Shown here: positions 51,804-62,079 of the stretch, piece after piece
Layout of the letters: each line of letters begins with the position of its first letter
How positions within the stretch are numbered: the stretch's first letter is position 1
Notes under the pieces: model-generated
Databases searched by the model: none
Told to the model about the DNA's origin: nothing
The model's input: only the letters and a program-made list of their open reading frames with translations
Program-made: the position numbers and the translations under genes
Assembly: GCA_965222125.1 (NCBI GenBank)
Contig: CBDCTC010000004.1
Span: forward strand, 124,001 to 188,000
Source: CAZENU01 sp965222125
Lineage (GTDB): Bacteria; Chloroflexota; Dehalococcoidia; Lucifugimonadales; CAZENU01
DNA: 64,000 nucleotides
Reading direction: 5' to 3'

Positions 51804-52025
51804 CTACAGTAGCTCCGTAAACCGCGCTACGTCCAATCCTGCTTGCCTGATGATGGCCCGCAGGGTGCCTCTGTCCAGTTCCTTATGGTCGGGAACGACG
51901 AGTTGACCGAAGGGCTCGTCTCGGCGCAATATGACATGACTGCCACGTTGTCGCCTAGTGTAGAATCCGATTCTAAGAAGAGCTTTTGCACAATCCCGCC
52001 CCGAAATGCGAGGCAACCCGCTCAT
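51804..52025 (-). CDS. hicA: HicA-family mRNA interferase toxin
   Basis: The 73-residue protein has the HicA fold: LPRISGRDCAKALLRIGF, RQRGSHVILRR (catalytic His), VVPDHKELDRGTLRAIIRQAGL. HicA cleaves mRNA and tmRNA in translation-independent fashion. It is preceded by hicB with a four-base overlap, an order reversed from the classic hicAB. The ATG at 52025 is chosen since upstream residues lack the fold. Confidence 0.9.
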   Translation of the reverse strand: MSGLPRISGRDCAKALLRIGFYTRRQRGSHVILRRDEPFGQLVVPDHKELDRGTLRAIIRQAGLDVARFTELL

Positions 52026-52228
52026 ACGGCCACTAGTAGCGCCTCGAAATGTTCTTCCGGGACCGGTATGCCGTCGTCCTCCAGAGCTGCGACATATTCG
52101 ATAATCGCCTCTCTGATATTGGCAATGGCCGCTTCCTTGGTCTTCCCTTGGCTGATGCACCCAGCCAAGCTCGGGCATTCAGCGACCCAATAGCCATCTT
52201 CACCCGGATAGAGAACCACCTGTCGCAT
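52022..52228 (-). CDS. hicB: HicB-family antitoxin
   Basis: The 68-residue protein has VVLYPGEDGYWVAECPSLAGCISQGKTKEAAIANIREAI, the short RNase H-like form of HicB without a DNA-binding tail. It binds and blocks HicA. The four-base overlap with hicA couples their translation. Confidence 0.9.
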   Translation of the reverse strand: MRQVVLYPGEDGYWVAECPSLAGCISQGKTKEAAIANIREAIIEYVAALEDDGIPVPEEHFEALLVAV

Positions 52229-52313
52229 CGTTTGCCTCTCTTGACTAGCTGGAAATCGCCTTCCAGAATATCACGGGCCACTCATCGCCGCATCAAGTCA
52301 GGACATTCTGTCT

Positions 52314-53639
52314 CTATACGGCCGACGTGATGGCTTTCAGGACGTCGTCGTACGCTCCAGGCAGCTCCACGGGCCGGTTGACCAGCTTTGACCCGACCCC
52401 CGGCAGTGAGTCGGCCTGGTAGCCGATCTTGAACTCGCCGAACTTCAGCCCGTTCGCGGTGGATATCACGATGACCCGGTCCGATGGCTGAATCACATTT
52501 CGCTCGACCAGCTTGATCAGGGCCGCCAGCGCCACTCCCGTCTGCGGGCAGCTATAGAGCCCCGTTCGGTCGGCCAGCGCGGCCGCGTGGGAAAGCTCGC
52601 TTTCGGTCGCCTGTTCCACGATTCCGTCGTGCGTCCTGAGCACGTCGATGGCTCTCTTGGCGCTCACCGGATTGCCGATCTGAATCGCGGAGGCCAGGGT
52701 CGATCGCGCTGCCACCGGCTCGAAGCGCTCGAAGCCGTCCAGGTAGCTCAGATAGAGCGGGTTGGCGTTGGCCGCCTGGGCGCAGACGAGCCGCGGCAGC
52801 TGCTGGATGATTCCGAGGGCCTCCATCATCTGGAATCCGAGGCCGATGGCGGTCACGTTGCCCAGATTGCCGCCGGGAACGATCACCCAGTCCGGCACCT
52901 CCCAGTCGTCCTGTTGCACCATTTCGATGCTGACAGTCTTCTGTCCCTCGATGCGCAGCGGATTGACCGAGTTGGCCAGATAGAACCGGTTGTCGCGACT
53001 CAGCCTCTGGACAATCGCCATGCAGCCGTCGAAATCGGTGTCCAGCGCCAGGGTCACCGCGCCGTTGGCTATGGGCTGGTTGAGCTGAGCCGGCGAGATC
53101 TTGTCCTTCGGCAGCACCACGACGGACGGAATACCGGCGGAGGCGCAGTAGGCCGCCACCGACGCGGAGGTGTCCCCGGTCGAGGCGCAGACGACGGCCC
53201 GTACGTCGGTGCCCCGGCTCATCATTTCCTTGACGGCCGACACGAGCACCGTCATGCCCAGGTCCTTGAAGGAGCCTGTGTGGCTGTTGCCGCACTGCTT
53301 GACCCAGAGGTCCTCCAGCCCAAGCGACGCGCCGAAGCGCTCGGCCCGGAACAGGTTCGTGCCACCTTCGTAGAGCGACACGACGTTCGCGTTGTCGAGG
53401 TTGGGGTAGACGAGCTCCTTCTTTCCCCAGACTCCGCTGCCGTAGGGAAACTGGGTCCTCATGTACCGCTGGTCGAACAGGCTCATCCACGCCGCCGGAC
53501 TACGCCGTTTGAGCCGGTCGACGTCGTGGCCCACCTCGAGCAGCCCCTGGCAGCGAGGACACCGGTAGACGATCTCCGTCAGCTCGTAGCGGCCGTCGCA
53601 GCCGCTGGTGCACCGGAACCACGAGTCATAAGACGGCAT
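52314..53639 (-). CDS. thrC: Threonine synthase
   Basis: The 441-residue protein begins with a zinc-ribbon-like segment (CTSGCDGRYELT; CPRCQG), as in many archaeal-type threonine synthases. The PLP lysine is in CGNSHTGSFKDLGM, followed by CASTGDTSASVAAYCA and IVPGGNLGNVTAIGLG (phosphate loop). It makes threonine from phosphohomoserine. The ATG follows CGGAGATGTACG. A TACAAT on the minus strand at 53684-53689 is a possible -10. Confidence 0.93.
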   Translation of the reverse strand: MPSYDSWFRCTSGCDGRYELTEIVYRCPRCQGLLEVGHDVDRLKRRSPAAWMSLFDQRYMRTQFPYGSGVWGKKELVYPNLDNANVVSLYEGGTNLFRAERFGASLGLEDLWVKQCGNSHTGSFKDLGMTVLVSAVKEMMSRGTDVRAVVCASTGDTSASVAAYCASAGIPSVVVLPKDKISPAQLNQPIANGAVTLALDTDFDGCMAIVQRLSRDNRFYLANSVNPLRIEGQKTVSIEMVQQDDWEVPDWVIVPGGNLGNVTAIGLGFQMMEALGIIQQLPRLVCAQAANANPLYLSYLDGFERFEPVAARSTLASAIQIGNPVSAKRAIDVLRTHDGIVEQATESELSHAAALADRTGLYSCPQTGVALAALIKLVERNVIQPSDRVIVISTANGLKFGEFKIGYQADSLPGVGSKLVNRPVELPGAYDDVLKAITSAV

Positions 53640-53735
53640 CGTACATCTCCGATGGCGTAGAGTCGGGTCGCGCGCCTCGGCTCATTGTAGCGTGATGCAG
53701 GGCGGATGGCCTCGGCTGCCGGGACGTTCCGGCCG

Positions 53736-55100
53736 TTAGCGCAGGTCGCGCAGCCGCTTGTGCGTGAAGAGCATCGCCAGCGAGCACAGCGTGAGCAGCA
53801 GGCCCATGGATCCGACCGTCAGCTGGCTGCCCAGTACGTCGATCGCCACCCCGGATACGAGCAGGCTGGCGGGCAACAGACCGGAGGCCATGTAGTAGAC
53901 GCTCATGACTCGGCCCAGGTAGGCGTCTTCCACTTCCTCCATGAGGATCGCGTTGGAGTGAGTCCTGCGCGCGGCGTCCGTCAGTCCCACGACTACGAAT
54001 AAGGCCAGACCAGCATAGTAGTAGGGGAGCACGGCCACCCCCAGGAGCGCCAGGCCGCCGCACAGGGCCGCGCCGATGAGCACGAGCCCCGGCCTCCATC
54101 GCTTCGTGCCCGCTATGGCTACCGATCCGATCAGCGAGCCGAGTCCCAACGCGCTCAGGAGCAGGCCGAACGCTCCCGAATCGCGACCGTATACCTCGAC
54201 CACCATGACGGGCAGCAAGAACGGCAGCGACTGCACGAGAAGCAGCGTTACGACGACCATCGTCACTACGCCGACGAGCAAGTCGCTGCGAAACACGTAG
54301 GCGATCCCGGATCGTATGTCCGCCATCATCGGCGACCCGGTGGGCTCGACCTTGCCGACGCCCCTGCTGATCATAAACGTGAAGGCGAGCGCGGCGAACC
54401 CCAATCCTGAGCCGACGAAGTACGCACCGTCGGGCCCAACGGTCGCGTACAGGATGCCGCCCGCCGCGGGGGCCAGCAGCGCCTGCGCGCTCATTCCGGA
54501 CGCCTGGAGCGCCACCGCGTTCGCAACGCGCCGACGCCCCACCAACGACTTGACAAGAGCGTTCCGCGCCGGCATGGCGAACGAGAAGGTGGTGCCGTAC
54601 ACGACGGCCGCGAGCAACAGATAGCCCCAGGTAATCGTACCCGTCGCGATCGACACTGCCACGAGCAGTCCTGTCAACGCGGTGATGGCCTGGAACACGA
54701 TGACCAGCCGCCGACGCTCGATCCGGTCCGCGATCGCGCCGCCTATGGGCGACAGCGCCAGAACGGGGGCGACTTGTGCCGAGCTCACAAGCGCCAGGAT
54801 CTTGCCGGACACGGTTATGTCGTATACCAGGAAGCTGCGAGCCGCCATCTGGATGAGCATCCCGGCCATCATCAACTGGGTGCCGATCCAGAGATATCGG
54901 AAGTCCGGGACCTCGAGGGCGATCAGCGCCCTCGGCCACCCGGTCCGGCTGGATGTGCCTCGGCCGAGTTCGGCGGCGCGACCGGAGTCGTCGGCTGGGC
55001 TGGCGGCTGCCGGCGGTTCGGCGTTGCGTCCCACTCTTGGCTCCGTGCGCCGTGGTTGGCCGGAGGCGAAAGAGGCCCCCAGGCTACGCGCGGCTCTCAT
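53736..55100 (-). CDS. MFS transporter, EntS-like exporter type
   Basis: The 454-residue protein has about 11-12 hydrophobic segments in the MFS pattern, with ALSPIGGAIADRIERRRLVI (motif A-like GxxxDRxxRR), SFAMPARNALVKSLV, and a second half with GSLIGSVAIAG and YLGRVMSVYYMASG. It fits the MFS_3 group that exports siderophores or drugs. The N-terminal 55 residues before LIALEVPDFRYLW look like a disordered cytosolic tail, so the start may be later. The proposed start overlaps the duplicated non-coding element at 55088. Confidence 0.85.
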   Translation of the reverse strand: MRAARSLGASFASGQPRRTEPRVGRNAEPPAAASPADDSGRAAELGRGTSSRTGWPRALIALEVPDFRYLWIGTQLMMAGMLIQMAARSFLVYDITVSGKILALVSSAQVAPVLALSPIGGAIADRIERRRLVIVFQAITALTGLLVAVSIATGTITWGYLLLAAVVYGTTFSFAMPARNALVKSLVGRRRVANAVALQASGMSAQALLAPAAGGILYATVGPDGAYFVGSGLGFAALAFTFMISRGVGKVEPTGSPMMADIRSGIAYVFRSDLLVGVVTMVVVTLLLVQSLPFLLPVMVVEVYGRDSGAFGLLLSALGLGSLIGSVAIAGTKRWRPGLVLIGAALCGGLALLGVAVLPYYYAGLALFVVVGLTDAARRTHSNAILMEEVEDAYLGRVMSVYYMASGLLPASLLVSGVAIDVLGSQLTVGSMGLLLTLCSLAMLFTHKRLRDLR

Positions 55101-55260
55101 CGGCCGAAACGGATGGTACTCCTTGGTGGTGTTACGGCCGCGCCCGCATTCCCCTCGTGGAGCCTTCGCCGTTTCGCCGTCTTCGGCCCAGTCTGAGCGC
55201 GACTACGGCGGGCGTCGCGATGATACCACGCGGCCTGGGCAGGCGGTATCGAGTCGGCCC
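55088..55260. repeat. Duplicated ~170-bp non-coding element, copy 1 (before ppcA)
   Basis: It shares blocks with 57040-57212 in the same order: GGCTACG, GCGGCTCTCATC, GGTACTC, GGTGTT, ATTCCC, TTCGCC and CACGCGGCCTGGG. Divergence is spread along the element, as in a duplicated regulatory or structured element. It lies between the divergent MFS gene and ppcA. Confidence 0.7.
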
Positions 55261-55483
55261 GAGTTGTTGTCGCGCCTATTCCCCTTTCGTCCGCGGACCG
55301 AGTCCTCCAACTTTGCCTGCCTGCCCGGACCCCGCAGCCGGCCGACGGTGATGATCGGCTTTGACGTGGGCCATGCCGGACACGGCGTCCCACACAGTAC
55401 ATCCTGTTACAATCCCGCCCGACGTGGCCAGGCCTGCGAACGGGTCGACTTCGACTTACCAGGCCTTGCATGGGAGATGGGCG
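55101..55483. other. Divergent intergenic region before ppcA
   Basis: The first part is the duplicated element. The remainder carries an extended -10 (TGTTACAAT) at 55405-55413 on the plus strand, 70 bases before the ppcA ATG. No gene is seen. Confidence 0.6.
55405..55413 (+). promoter_or_regulatory. Candidate extended -10 of ppcA
   Basis: TGTTACAAT matches TGnTACAAT, 70 bases before the ATG at 55484. No matching -35 lies at 16-18 bases; TTGACG at 55361-55366 is too far away (41 bases). Confidence 0.4.
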
Positions 55484-56956
55484 ATGTTAGTTCCCAAGGT
55501 GATGAGCACGCAGCACCCGGACAACGCGGCGCCGGCCCCTTTTGCCGACGATAGAGGAGTCCTGAAGGGGGACGGCGAGGTGGACGAGGCCGTCGACGTG
55601 TTCGCCCTGGGTTGCGACGAGCAGATGTGGGACTCTGAGGGGAAGGAAGCCGACAGCCAGGTCGTCCGAAAGCTCCTCACGGGATACCCCGACTTCTTTC
55701 AGGGCGATCTCCAGCTCGGCCGCGACATCGCGCTGACGCTGCGCGTGCCCAATCCTCGCATCGAACACGACATGCGTAAGTCCATGGTCGAGGCGCTTCA
55801 GAGCATCCCATCGGCCTGGGACATGGCGCATGGCTTCTACGGCGACGAGCACGTCCCCCCGATTCAGGAGGTCATCCTCCCCTTCACGACTTCCGCCGAA
55901 GAGATTTCCCTGGTAGAGGAGTACTATCGAAAGATTATCGTCGGCCAGGAAGACCGGAAGCTGCTCGGCGGCCAGTCGGTCAGCGACTGGGTGGGGGAGT
56001 TCTTCCCAAAGAGTATCCGTGTGATCCCGCTCATCGAGGACATGGAACACCTGCTCCATTGCGACCAAATCGTCGAGGAGTACGTGCGGCAGAGAGATCT
56101 TTCCGGCCAGCGAGTGTTCCTCGCCCGGAGCGATCCGGCGCTCAACTACGGCGTCGTGGCGACCGAGCTGGTCCTGAAGGTCGGGCTGCGCCGCCTCCAC
56201 GAGCTCGAAGGGCGGTTGGGGCTGCCTCTGTTTCCGATTATCGGGGCCGGTTCCGTGCCCTTCAGGGGCCACCTGACGCCCGTCAACGTCGAGCGCGTTC
56301 TGATCGAGTACCCCAGCGCCCATACGTTCACGGTCCAGTCCGCCTTCAAGTACGACTATGACAAGGAGACTGTCCGCGACGGCATCGCGCAGATCCGCGC
56401 CCACGAGCGCGGCGAGCCCATGACCGTCGCACTCGGTCCCGCGCTCAAAATAGTAGACAAGACCACCGCCGAGTATCAGGCACATGTACAGCGGTTAACC
56501 GACGTCATCAGGGCCGTGTCCGCTCACGTGCCCAAGCGACGCGAGCGCAAGATGCACGTCGGCCTTTTCGGCTACGGACGCTCCCTGGGCGGCGTGGGTG
56601 GAGTGACCCTCCCGCGCGCCATCGGGTTCGCCGCTTCGATGTACTCCATAGGCGTCCCGCCGGAGCTGCTGGGCCTGGCGTCCCTGACCCAGGATGACCT
56701 CGCTTTCGTGCGGGAGGTCTACCCCAGTCTGGACGGCGATCTCCGCGCGGCCCTGCGCTTCGCCAACGAAGGTCACGTGAAGGAATTGCTGGGCGAACCG
56801 TACTCGAAGCTACTCGGCGAGTTCACCGACGAGATAGATCGAGTCCACGAGGGGCTGACCAGTGCGATCTGGGCCAGCATCAACAGCGGCAACACGTCCG
56901 TGAACGTCCTCCGCTACGTCGAAGAGGCCGCCCACCTTCGCCGCTCTCTGGGCTAG
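55484..56956 (+). CDS. ppcA: Archaeal-type phosphoenolpyruvate carboxylase
   Basis: The 490-residue protein has the signature of the archaeal-type PEPC: PKVMSTQHPDNA at the start, ALGCDEQMWDSEGKEAD, NYGVVATELVLKVGLRRLHEL, IIGAGSVPFRGHLTP and the C-terminal GYGRSLGG near 405. It is about half the length of the bacterial PEPC (some 900 residues) and unrelated in sequence. It forms oxaloacetate from PEP and bicarbonate. The ATG at 55484 is followed directly by the conserved start; GGGAGATGGGCG lies before it. Confidence 0.93.
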   Translation: MLVPKVMSTQHPDNAAPAPFADDRGVLKGDGEVDEAVDVFALGCDEQMWDSEGKEADSQVVRKLLTGYPDFFQGDLQLGRDIALTLRVPNPRIEHDMRKSMVEALQSIPSAWDMAHGFYGDEHVPPIQEVILPFTTSAEEISLVEEYYRKIIVGQEDRKLLGGQSVSDWVGEFFPKSIRVIPLIEDMEHLLHCDQIVEEYVRQRDLSGQRVFLARSDPALNYGVVATELVLKVGLRRLHELEGRLGLPLFPIIGAGSVPFRGHLTPVNVERVLIEYPSAHTFTVQSAFKYDYDKETVRDGIAQIRAHERGEPMTVALGPALKIVDKTTAEYQAHVQRLTDVIRAVSAHVPKRRERKMHVGLFGYGRSLGGVGGVTLPRAIGFAASMYSIGVPPELLGLASLTQDDLAFVREVYPSLDGDLRAALRFANEGHVKELLGEPYSKLLGEFTDEIDRVHEGLTSAIWASINSGNTSVNVLRYVEEAAHLRRSLG

Positions 56957-57345
56957 AGGGCCAGGTCACCGCATTTGGCGGTCGCTTGCCCAGCGAGGAC
57001 GGCTGCGAGCGCGAGTGGCTAGCGGCAGCCGCGAAAGGGGCCCGGGCTACGAGCGGCGCTCATCCGCCGAAGCGGAAGGTACTCGCAGGTGTTGCAACCC
57101 GGACCCGTATTCCCTGGTGGGGCTTTCGCCATTCGCCGACCGCTTCCCCGGGCGGAGCCGGGTGCGGCGACTGGGCCGCGACAATGCCACGCAGCCTGGG
57201 TAGATGGTAGCATAGACGCCACACGATAACCGTCCAGAGTCCAGGCTTCCGCGAGTCCGCTCACCCCGAGTAACGCCATCGGCGCATTCGGATTGAGGAG
57301 CGCGCGCGAGGCCTCACGACACGTGGACAGATACACGATAGGGCT
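56957..57345. other. Intergenic region between ppcA and aroC
   Basis: This 389-base gap contains copy 2 of the duplicated element and then some 130 bases up to aroC. No ORF in it has coding character. Confidence 0.6.
57040..57212. repeat. Duplicated ~170-bp non-coding element, copy 2 (before aroC)
   Basis: Carries the same ordered blocks as 55088-55260, including a TCCGC-CGAA-GCGGA hairpin near 57063-57076 that is less perfect in copy 1. Lies between ppcA and aroC on the same strand, about 130 bases before the aroC ATG. Confidence 0.7.
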
Positions 57346-58434
<1,089 letters not shown>

Positions 58435-58787
58435 GCGCCACCAACTCCGGGCTCAGGAATCGCGGGTGCCAGACGCGTGCTGGGTCGAGATCAGATATAG
58501 AGTAGCTGACCTTGCATCTCGTCTGCGGTAAGCGTGTTGAGCAGCACGAACAACCGGCGAGCTAGAAACTCGGACGGAAACCCCGATTCTTCCCAAGCCG
58601 TCGTTGGCTTACCGTCGACTGTCTATGTAATAGTGGGTTTGTGAAACGCAATTCATATATTCCCATGTCGTATAAGACCGTAATACGTCTGCTTTGGGTA
58701 GTGCGAAACCCAGCCAATGACTTTCCGGCCATACTTCTAGGGGAACCTCTGGACAACTGAGTGTGTCTCGTATGTGATGGACAGTAA
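58435..58787. other. Lower-GC gap flanking the IS5-family element
   Basis: This stretch is visibly richer in A/T than the rest of the window. The only longer frame (58562-58756, minus) has no recognisable domain. It looks like imported flanking DNA or decayed sequence; nothing specific can be assigned. Confidence 0.5.
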
Positions 58788-58908
58788 GGGGACTTTCAGA
58801 GGTGGTTTTTCCTCTTGTGGTGTGTCGATAGAGGTTTTGTGGTACTGAAACGGCTCTGCTAAGGCGTATCTCCGCTCGTTGTTCTGGTTTGGGCGCACTT
58901 CGCCCATG

Positions 58909-59859
58909 TCAGGATGCCAAGTATCCCTCTGTCGTTATCAAGTTCGTCATCCCCAGCAGCAACATCAGCCGTTGTGTGTTCTTTGCCAGCCCACGGTAGC
59001 GCACCTTGGCGTAGCCAAAGTGCCGCTTCACGTACAGGAACAGATGCTCCACCTTCGCCCTGGTCGACGCCTTGCGCTTCTCCATAAGCGCCTCATAGCT
59101 TCCCGGCTCCAGTTGCCGACGTCTCCCGGGCCTCATCGCCACCAACCACTCGACATCCGACTCTCGATTCTCCAATCGCTTGTCGACTCCCTGATACCCC
59201 GCATCGCCCCACACCCGATTCTCTCCACCGTGCAGCAGCTGGTGAGCCTCCGTCACGTCATGAACGTTCGCAGGTGTCGTTCTTACGCTATGTACTACTC
59301 CCGTCTCAGCGTCCGCTCCGATGTGTACCTTCATCCCGAAGTGCCACTCATTCCCCTTCTTCGTCTGACGCATCTCAGGGTCTCGCTTTCCTGAACGATT
59401 CTTCGTCGACGATGGCGCCTCAATAATGCTCGCGTCCACGATCGTTCCCTCCCGAAGCCGCAGTCCCTGGGACTCCAGATGACGGTTGATCTCCTCGAAC
59501 ATACCTTGCCCCAACTCGTGCTCTTCCAGCAGATGGCGGAAGTTCAGAATCGTCGTCTCGTCCGGGAGCGGGCCCGACAGCCTCAACCCTACGAACCGCC
59601 TCACCGACTCGACCTCATAGAGCATGTCTTCCATTCCAGGATCACTGAGGTTGTAGAACAACTGCACACAGTGTATCCGCAGCATCGCAGACAACTCATA
59701 GGGGCGCCGGCCACGGCCCGCCTTGGGATAGAACCGGCGGAAGCGCTCTTCGAGCCGTTCCCACGGGATCAGACCATCCATGCGCTCAAGGAATATCTCC
59801 CGACGGGTCTTGCGCTTCTTGCTCTCGTATTCCAACTCGGCAAATGTTGGCTGGTCCAT
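58909..59859 (-). CDS. IS5-family transposase
   Basis: The 316-residue protein is intact. An N-terminal helical segment (FAELEYESKKRKTRREIF) and LPDETTILNFRHLLEEH are followed by the DDE catalytic core: Asp in TIVDASII, EMRQTKKGNEWHFGMKVHIG, Asp in VWGDAGYQG and Glu in TRAKVEHLFLYVKRHFGY. It cuts and joins the element ends. Its codon use and A/T content differ from its neighbours, pointing to recent arrival. Confidence 0.93.
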   Translation of the reverse strand: MDQPTFAELEYESKKRKTRREIFLERMDGLIPWERLEERFRRFYPKAGRGRRPYELSAMLRIHCVQLFYNLSDPGMEDMLYEVESVRRFVGLRLSGPLPDETTILNFRHLLEEHELGQGMFEEINRHLESQGLRLREGTIVDASIIEAPSSTKNRSGKRDPEMRQTKKGNEWHFGMKVHIGADAETGVVHSVRTTPANVHDVTEAHQLLHGGENRVWGDAGYQGVDKRLENRESDVEWLVAMRPGRRRQLEPGSYEALMEKRKASTRAKVEHLFLYVKRHFGYAKVRYRGLAKNTQRLMLLLGMTNLITTEGYLAS

Positions 59860-59892
59860 CGTGTCTTCACCCCAAACATTTCTGTCTTCCTA

Positions 59893-59912
59893 GTGGCATA
59901 GTACTATGCCAC
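59893..59912. repeat. Perfect 20-bp palindrome upstream of the IS5 transposase
   Basis: GTGGCATAGT followed by its reverse complement ACTATGCCAC. It lies 34 bases before the transposase start and could be an operator or part of the element's regulated end. Confidence 0.7.
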
Positions 59913-60149
59913 AACACACTAGGCTTGTTCAGAGTGTCCCTAGATCGTCGTTCGGTCCGGGCGACTGGCGCGACAGAGGCGGGGAGTACGTACCATATTG
60001 TAGCAAGTGTGTGGCCCAGAGCGAGACCTCGCCGGGGTCGAAGCTTCTGGGAGACGTTGCGGTCAGCACCGACCCCACCGGTCTGATCGCGGCTCCGACG
60101 ACCTGCCGATCGGGTCTGGTCACTCTCTAATTCGTGCTAAAGCGGTTCC

Positions 60150-61836
60150 TCAGGACACGATCAGCCCCTCCTGAGGCTGTGTCCAGGGCAGATTGTAGAC
60201 AAACGCGATCTGCGGCGCGCGCGGTATCAACATTTCTCCGAAGGGCACGTCGATGACCACGGGCGCCTTGCGTTGCAGGGCGAGCGGAATCAACGTTCCC
60301 AGCTCCAGGGGGTCGTTTGCCCTCATGCCGACTGCGCCGAACGACTCGGCGAACTTGACGAAGTCCGGGTTGTGCAGGTCGGTCCCGTACGTTCCGCCAA
60401 ACATCTCATTCAAGTCGCGGGCAACGTTGCCGTAGGAGTCGTTTCTGAAGACCACGACTACTACGTTGATCCCGTACTTGACCGCAGTAGCGAGCTCGAC
60501 CGCGTTGAACATGAACCCCCCGTCGCCGGCCATGCAGACCACGGGGCGGTCGGGCCTGGCCACCTTCGCGCCCAGAGCGGTCGGGAAGGCGTAGCCGAGA
60601 TTGAACGAGTAGCCGGAGTCGACGTACGTCTTTGGGCGGCTCACCTTGTAGTGGGTGCGGGCGTAGTAGCCGAACTGCGTGACGTCCCAGATCACGAAGG
60701 CGTCCTCTGGAATCGCGTCTTGTATCGCCTCCAGGACGGCGTACTGGGGCTCCTTGAGGCGGATGTCGTAGTAGGCTATGAGGCTGCGGGCCGCTGCGAC
60801 CGCTTCCGCGGGTGACGAGCGCTCCCCGGCCCCGGTCTCTATCAGGAGCGGGATCAGGGCTTCGGTCGTGGCTTTGGCGTCGCCGTGGAGGGGTATGGTG
60901 TTGGACTGGACCCTCGTGAGCTCAGCGTCGTCTATGTTGATGTTCACCAGAGTGGACGACTCTCCGGCGGGATTGCCCAGCGAAAAGCGTGCGCCGATAC
61001 CTATCACCACGTCCGCGGACTGCATCACTTCGTAGAGCCGGTTCATCTCCTGTCTGTCGCCCCGGGGGCTGAAACAGGAGCCGTAAGACAGCGGATGGCT
61101 GTCCGGTATGGTTCCCTTGCCGCCGCTGGAGGTAACAACGGGTATGTTCGTCGACTCCGCCAGCTTGACGAGGGCCTCTTCTGCGTCGGACCTCGCGACT
61201 CCTCCGCCCGCGAATATCAGTGGCGAGCGAGACCTGGCGATGATCTTGGCGGCTTCTCTCAGGTCTTCCTGGCTTGGGACGATTCGTGAGATGCGGGCAG
61301 GATTTCGCAGCTCGACCTCTTCTCGCTCCACACCGGTGTCAGGCGGAATCTCAAGTAGAACGGGACGAGGACGGCCGGTGCGCATCTGCCTGAACGCTTC
61401 GAACACGGCGTCCGGGATCTCCCGGGGCCGGGGCGCAAGTCGCTGCCACTTGGTCACGGAGCGCACCGCGTCCGCCTGGTTGGCGATTTCGTGAACGGCC
61501 CCCAAGTTCTTGCCGATCGCGCCGCGCGGGATCTGGCCCGCAACGAGCAGCACGGGCGTGGACCGAGAGTATGCGTTGGTCAAACCGGCCGCGGCGTTGT
61601 AGAGACCGGCACCCGGCACCACCAGCGCTACCCCCGGCTTTCCCGATGCGCGCATAGCCGTCTGCCATGTACGTCGTGGCCTGTTCGTGGCGGGTCGTGA
61701 TCATGCGAATGCCCGGCTCGTCCCGCAGCGCGGCGACAATGCCGTAGATCTGGATACCTGGGATCCCGAATACGACTTCGACGCCTTCCCTCACGAGCGA
61801 TTTCACCAGGGCTTCGCCCCCGCTCATTTTGACCAT
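60150..61836 (-). pseudogene. Thiamine-diphosphate enzyme (acetolactate synthase-like), frameshifted
   Basis: The N-terminal frame from the ATG at 61836 (after GGAGGGAACGAATC) reads GGEALVKSLVREGVEVVFGI and ITTRHEQATTYMADGYAR with the catalytic Glu. The remaining 501 residues run in another frame from GKPGVALVVPGAGLYNAAAG through VCMAGDGGFMFNAVELATAV (ThDP motif GDGxxx...N) to the end. They join if GC is restored in the GCGCGC tract at 61648-61653. The whole would be about 560 residues with all three ThDP domains. It may be a real lesion or an assembly error. A large-subunit IlvB-type enzyme or a relative is likely; no small subunit is near. Confidence 0.85.
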
Positions 61837-61944
61837 GATTCGTTCCCTCCATAAGAACAGACTCGCTAACCTCCGGCGGCCTGGCGGTCAGCCGGTATGG
61901 CTAGGAGCCAAACGCGTGTGTCAAATAGAGACGTTCCAAGGGAC

Positions 61945-62079
61945 TGTTCAGACTCGAGGAGATGGACTCGGCGCGGGGCACCACCAACCATGAAAATGAG
62001 GCTGCACCGGTAGGGGCGGGTTTCAAACCCGCCCCTACGCCAAGTCGGCCAGGGGTTATTTTCAGAGAAAGTCTGAACA
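61945..62079. mobile_element. MITE-like element, family 1 ends with a different core
   Basis: TGTTCAGACT (61945-61954) is exactly inverted as AGTCTGAACA (62070-62079), the same ends as 33783-33944. The core is different: it contains the palindrome at 62010-62038. Ends shared with unrelated cores suggest these termini are what is recognised and moved. Confidence 0.75.
62010..62038. repeat. 29-bp palindrome inside the family 1 element
   Basis: GTAGGGGCGGGTTT (62010-62023), a single C, then the exact reverse complement AAACCCGCCCCTAC (62025-62038). Confidence 0.8.

Larger units (their letters stand above)
58788..59940. mobile_element. IS5-family insertion sequence (tentative ends)
   Basis: The transposase gene is bounded by weak inverted ends: GGGGACTTTCAGA at 58788-58800 and, on the minus strand, GGGACACTCTGAACAAGCC at 59922-59940. 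They share GGGAC and TC.GA at matching positions. Clear target duplications are not visible, so the limits are provisional. Confidence 0.5.

Noticed and set aside
55088..57212. The duplicated element as a T-box or cobalamin riboswitch
   Set aside because: A TGGNA..CGCG-like word exists on the minus strand, but there is no stem I or specifier region, and the B12-box is absent.
58562..58756. 64-residue minus-strand frame
   Set aside because: No domain, no ribosome-binding site, and it lies in a lower-GC decayed stretch.
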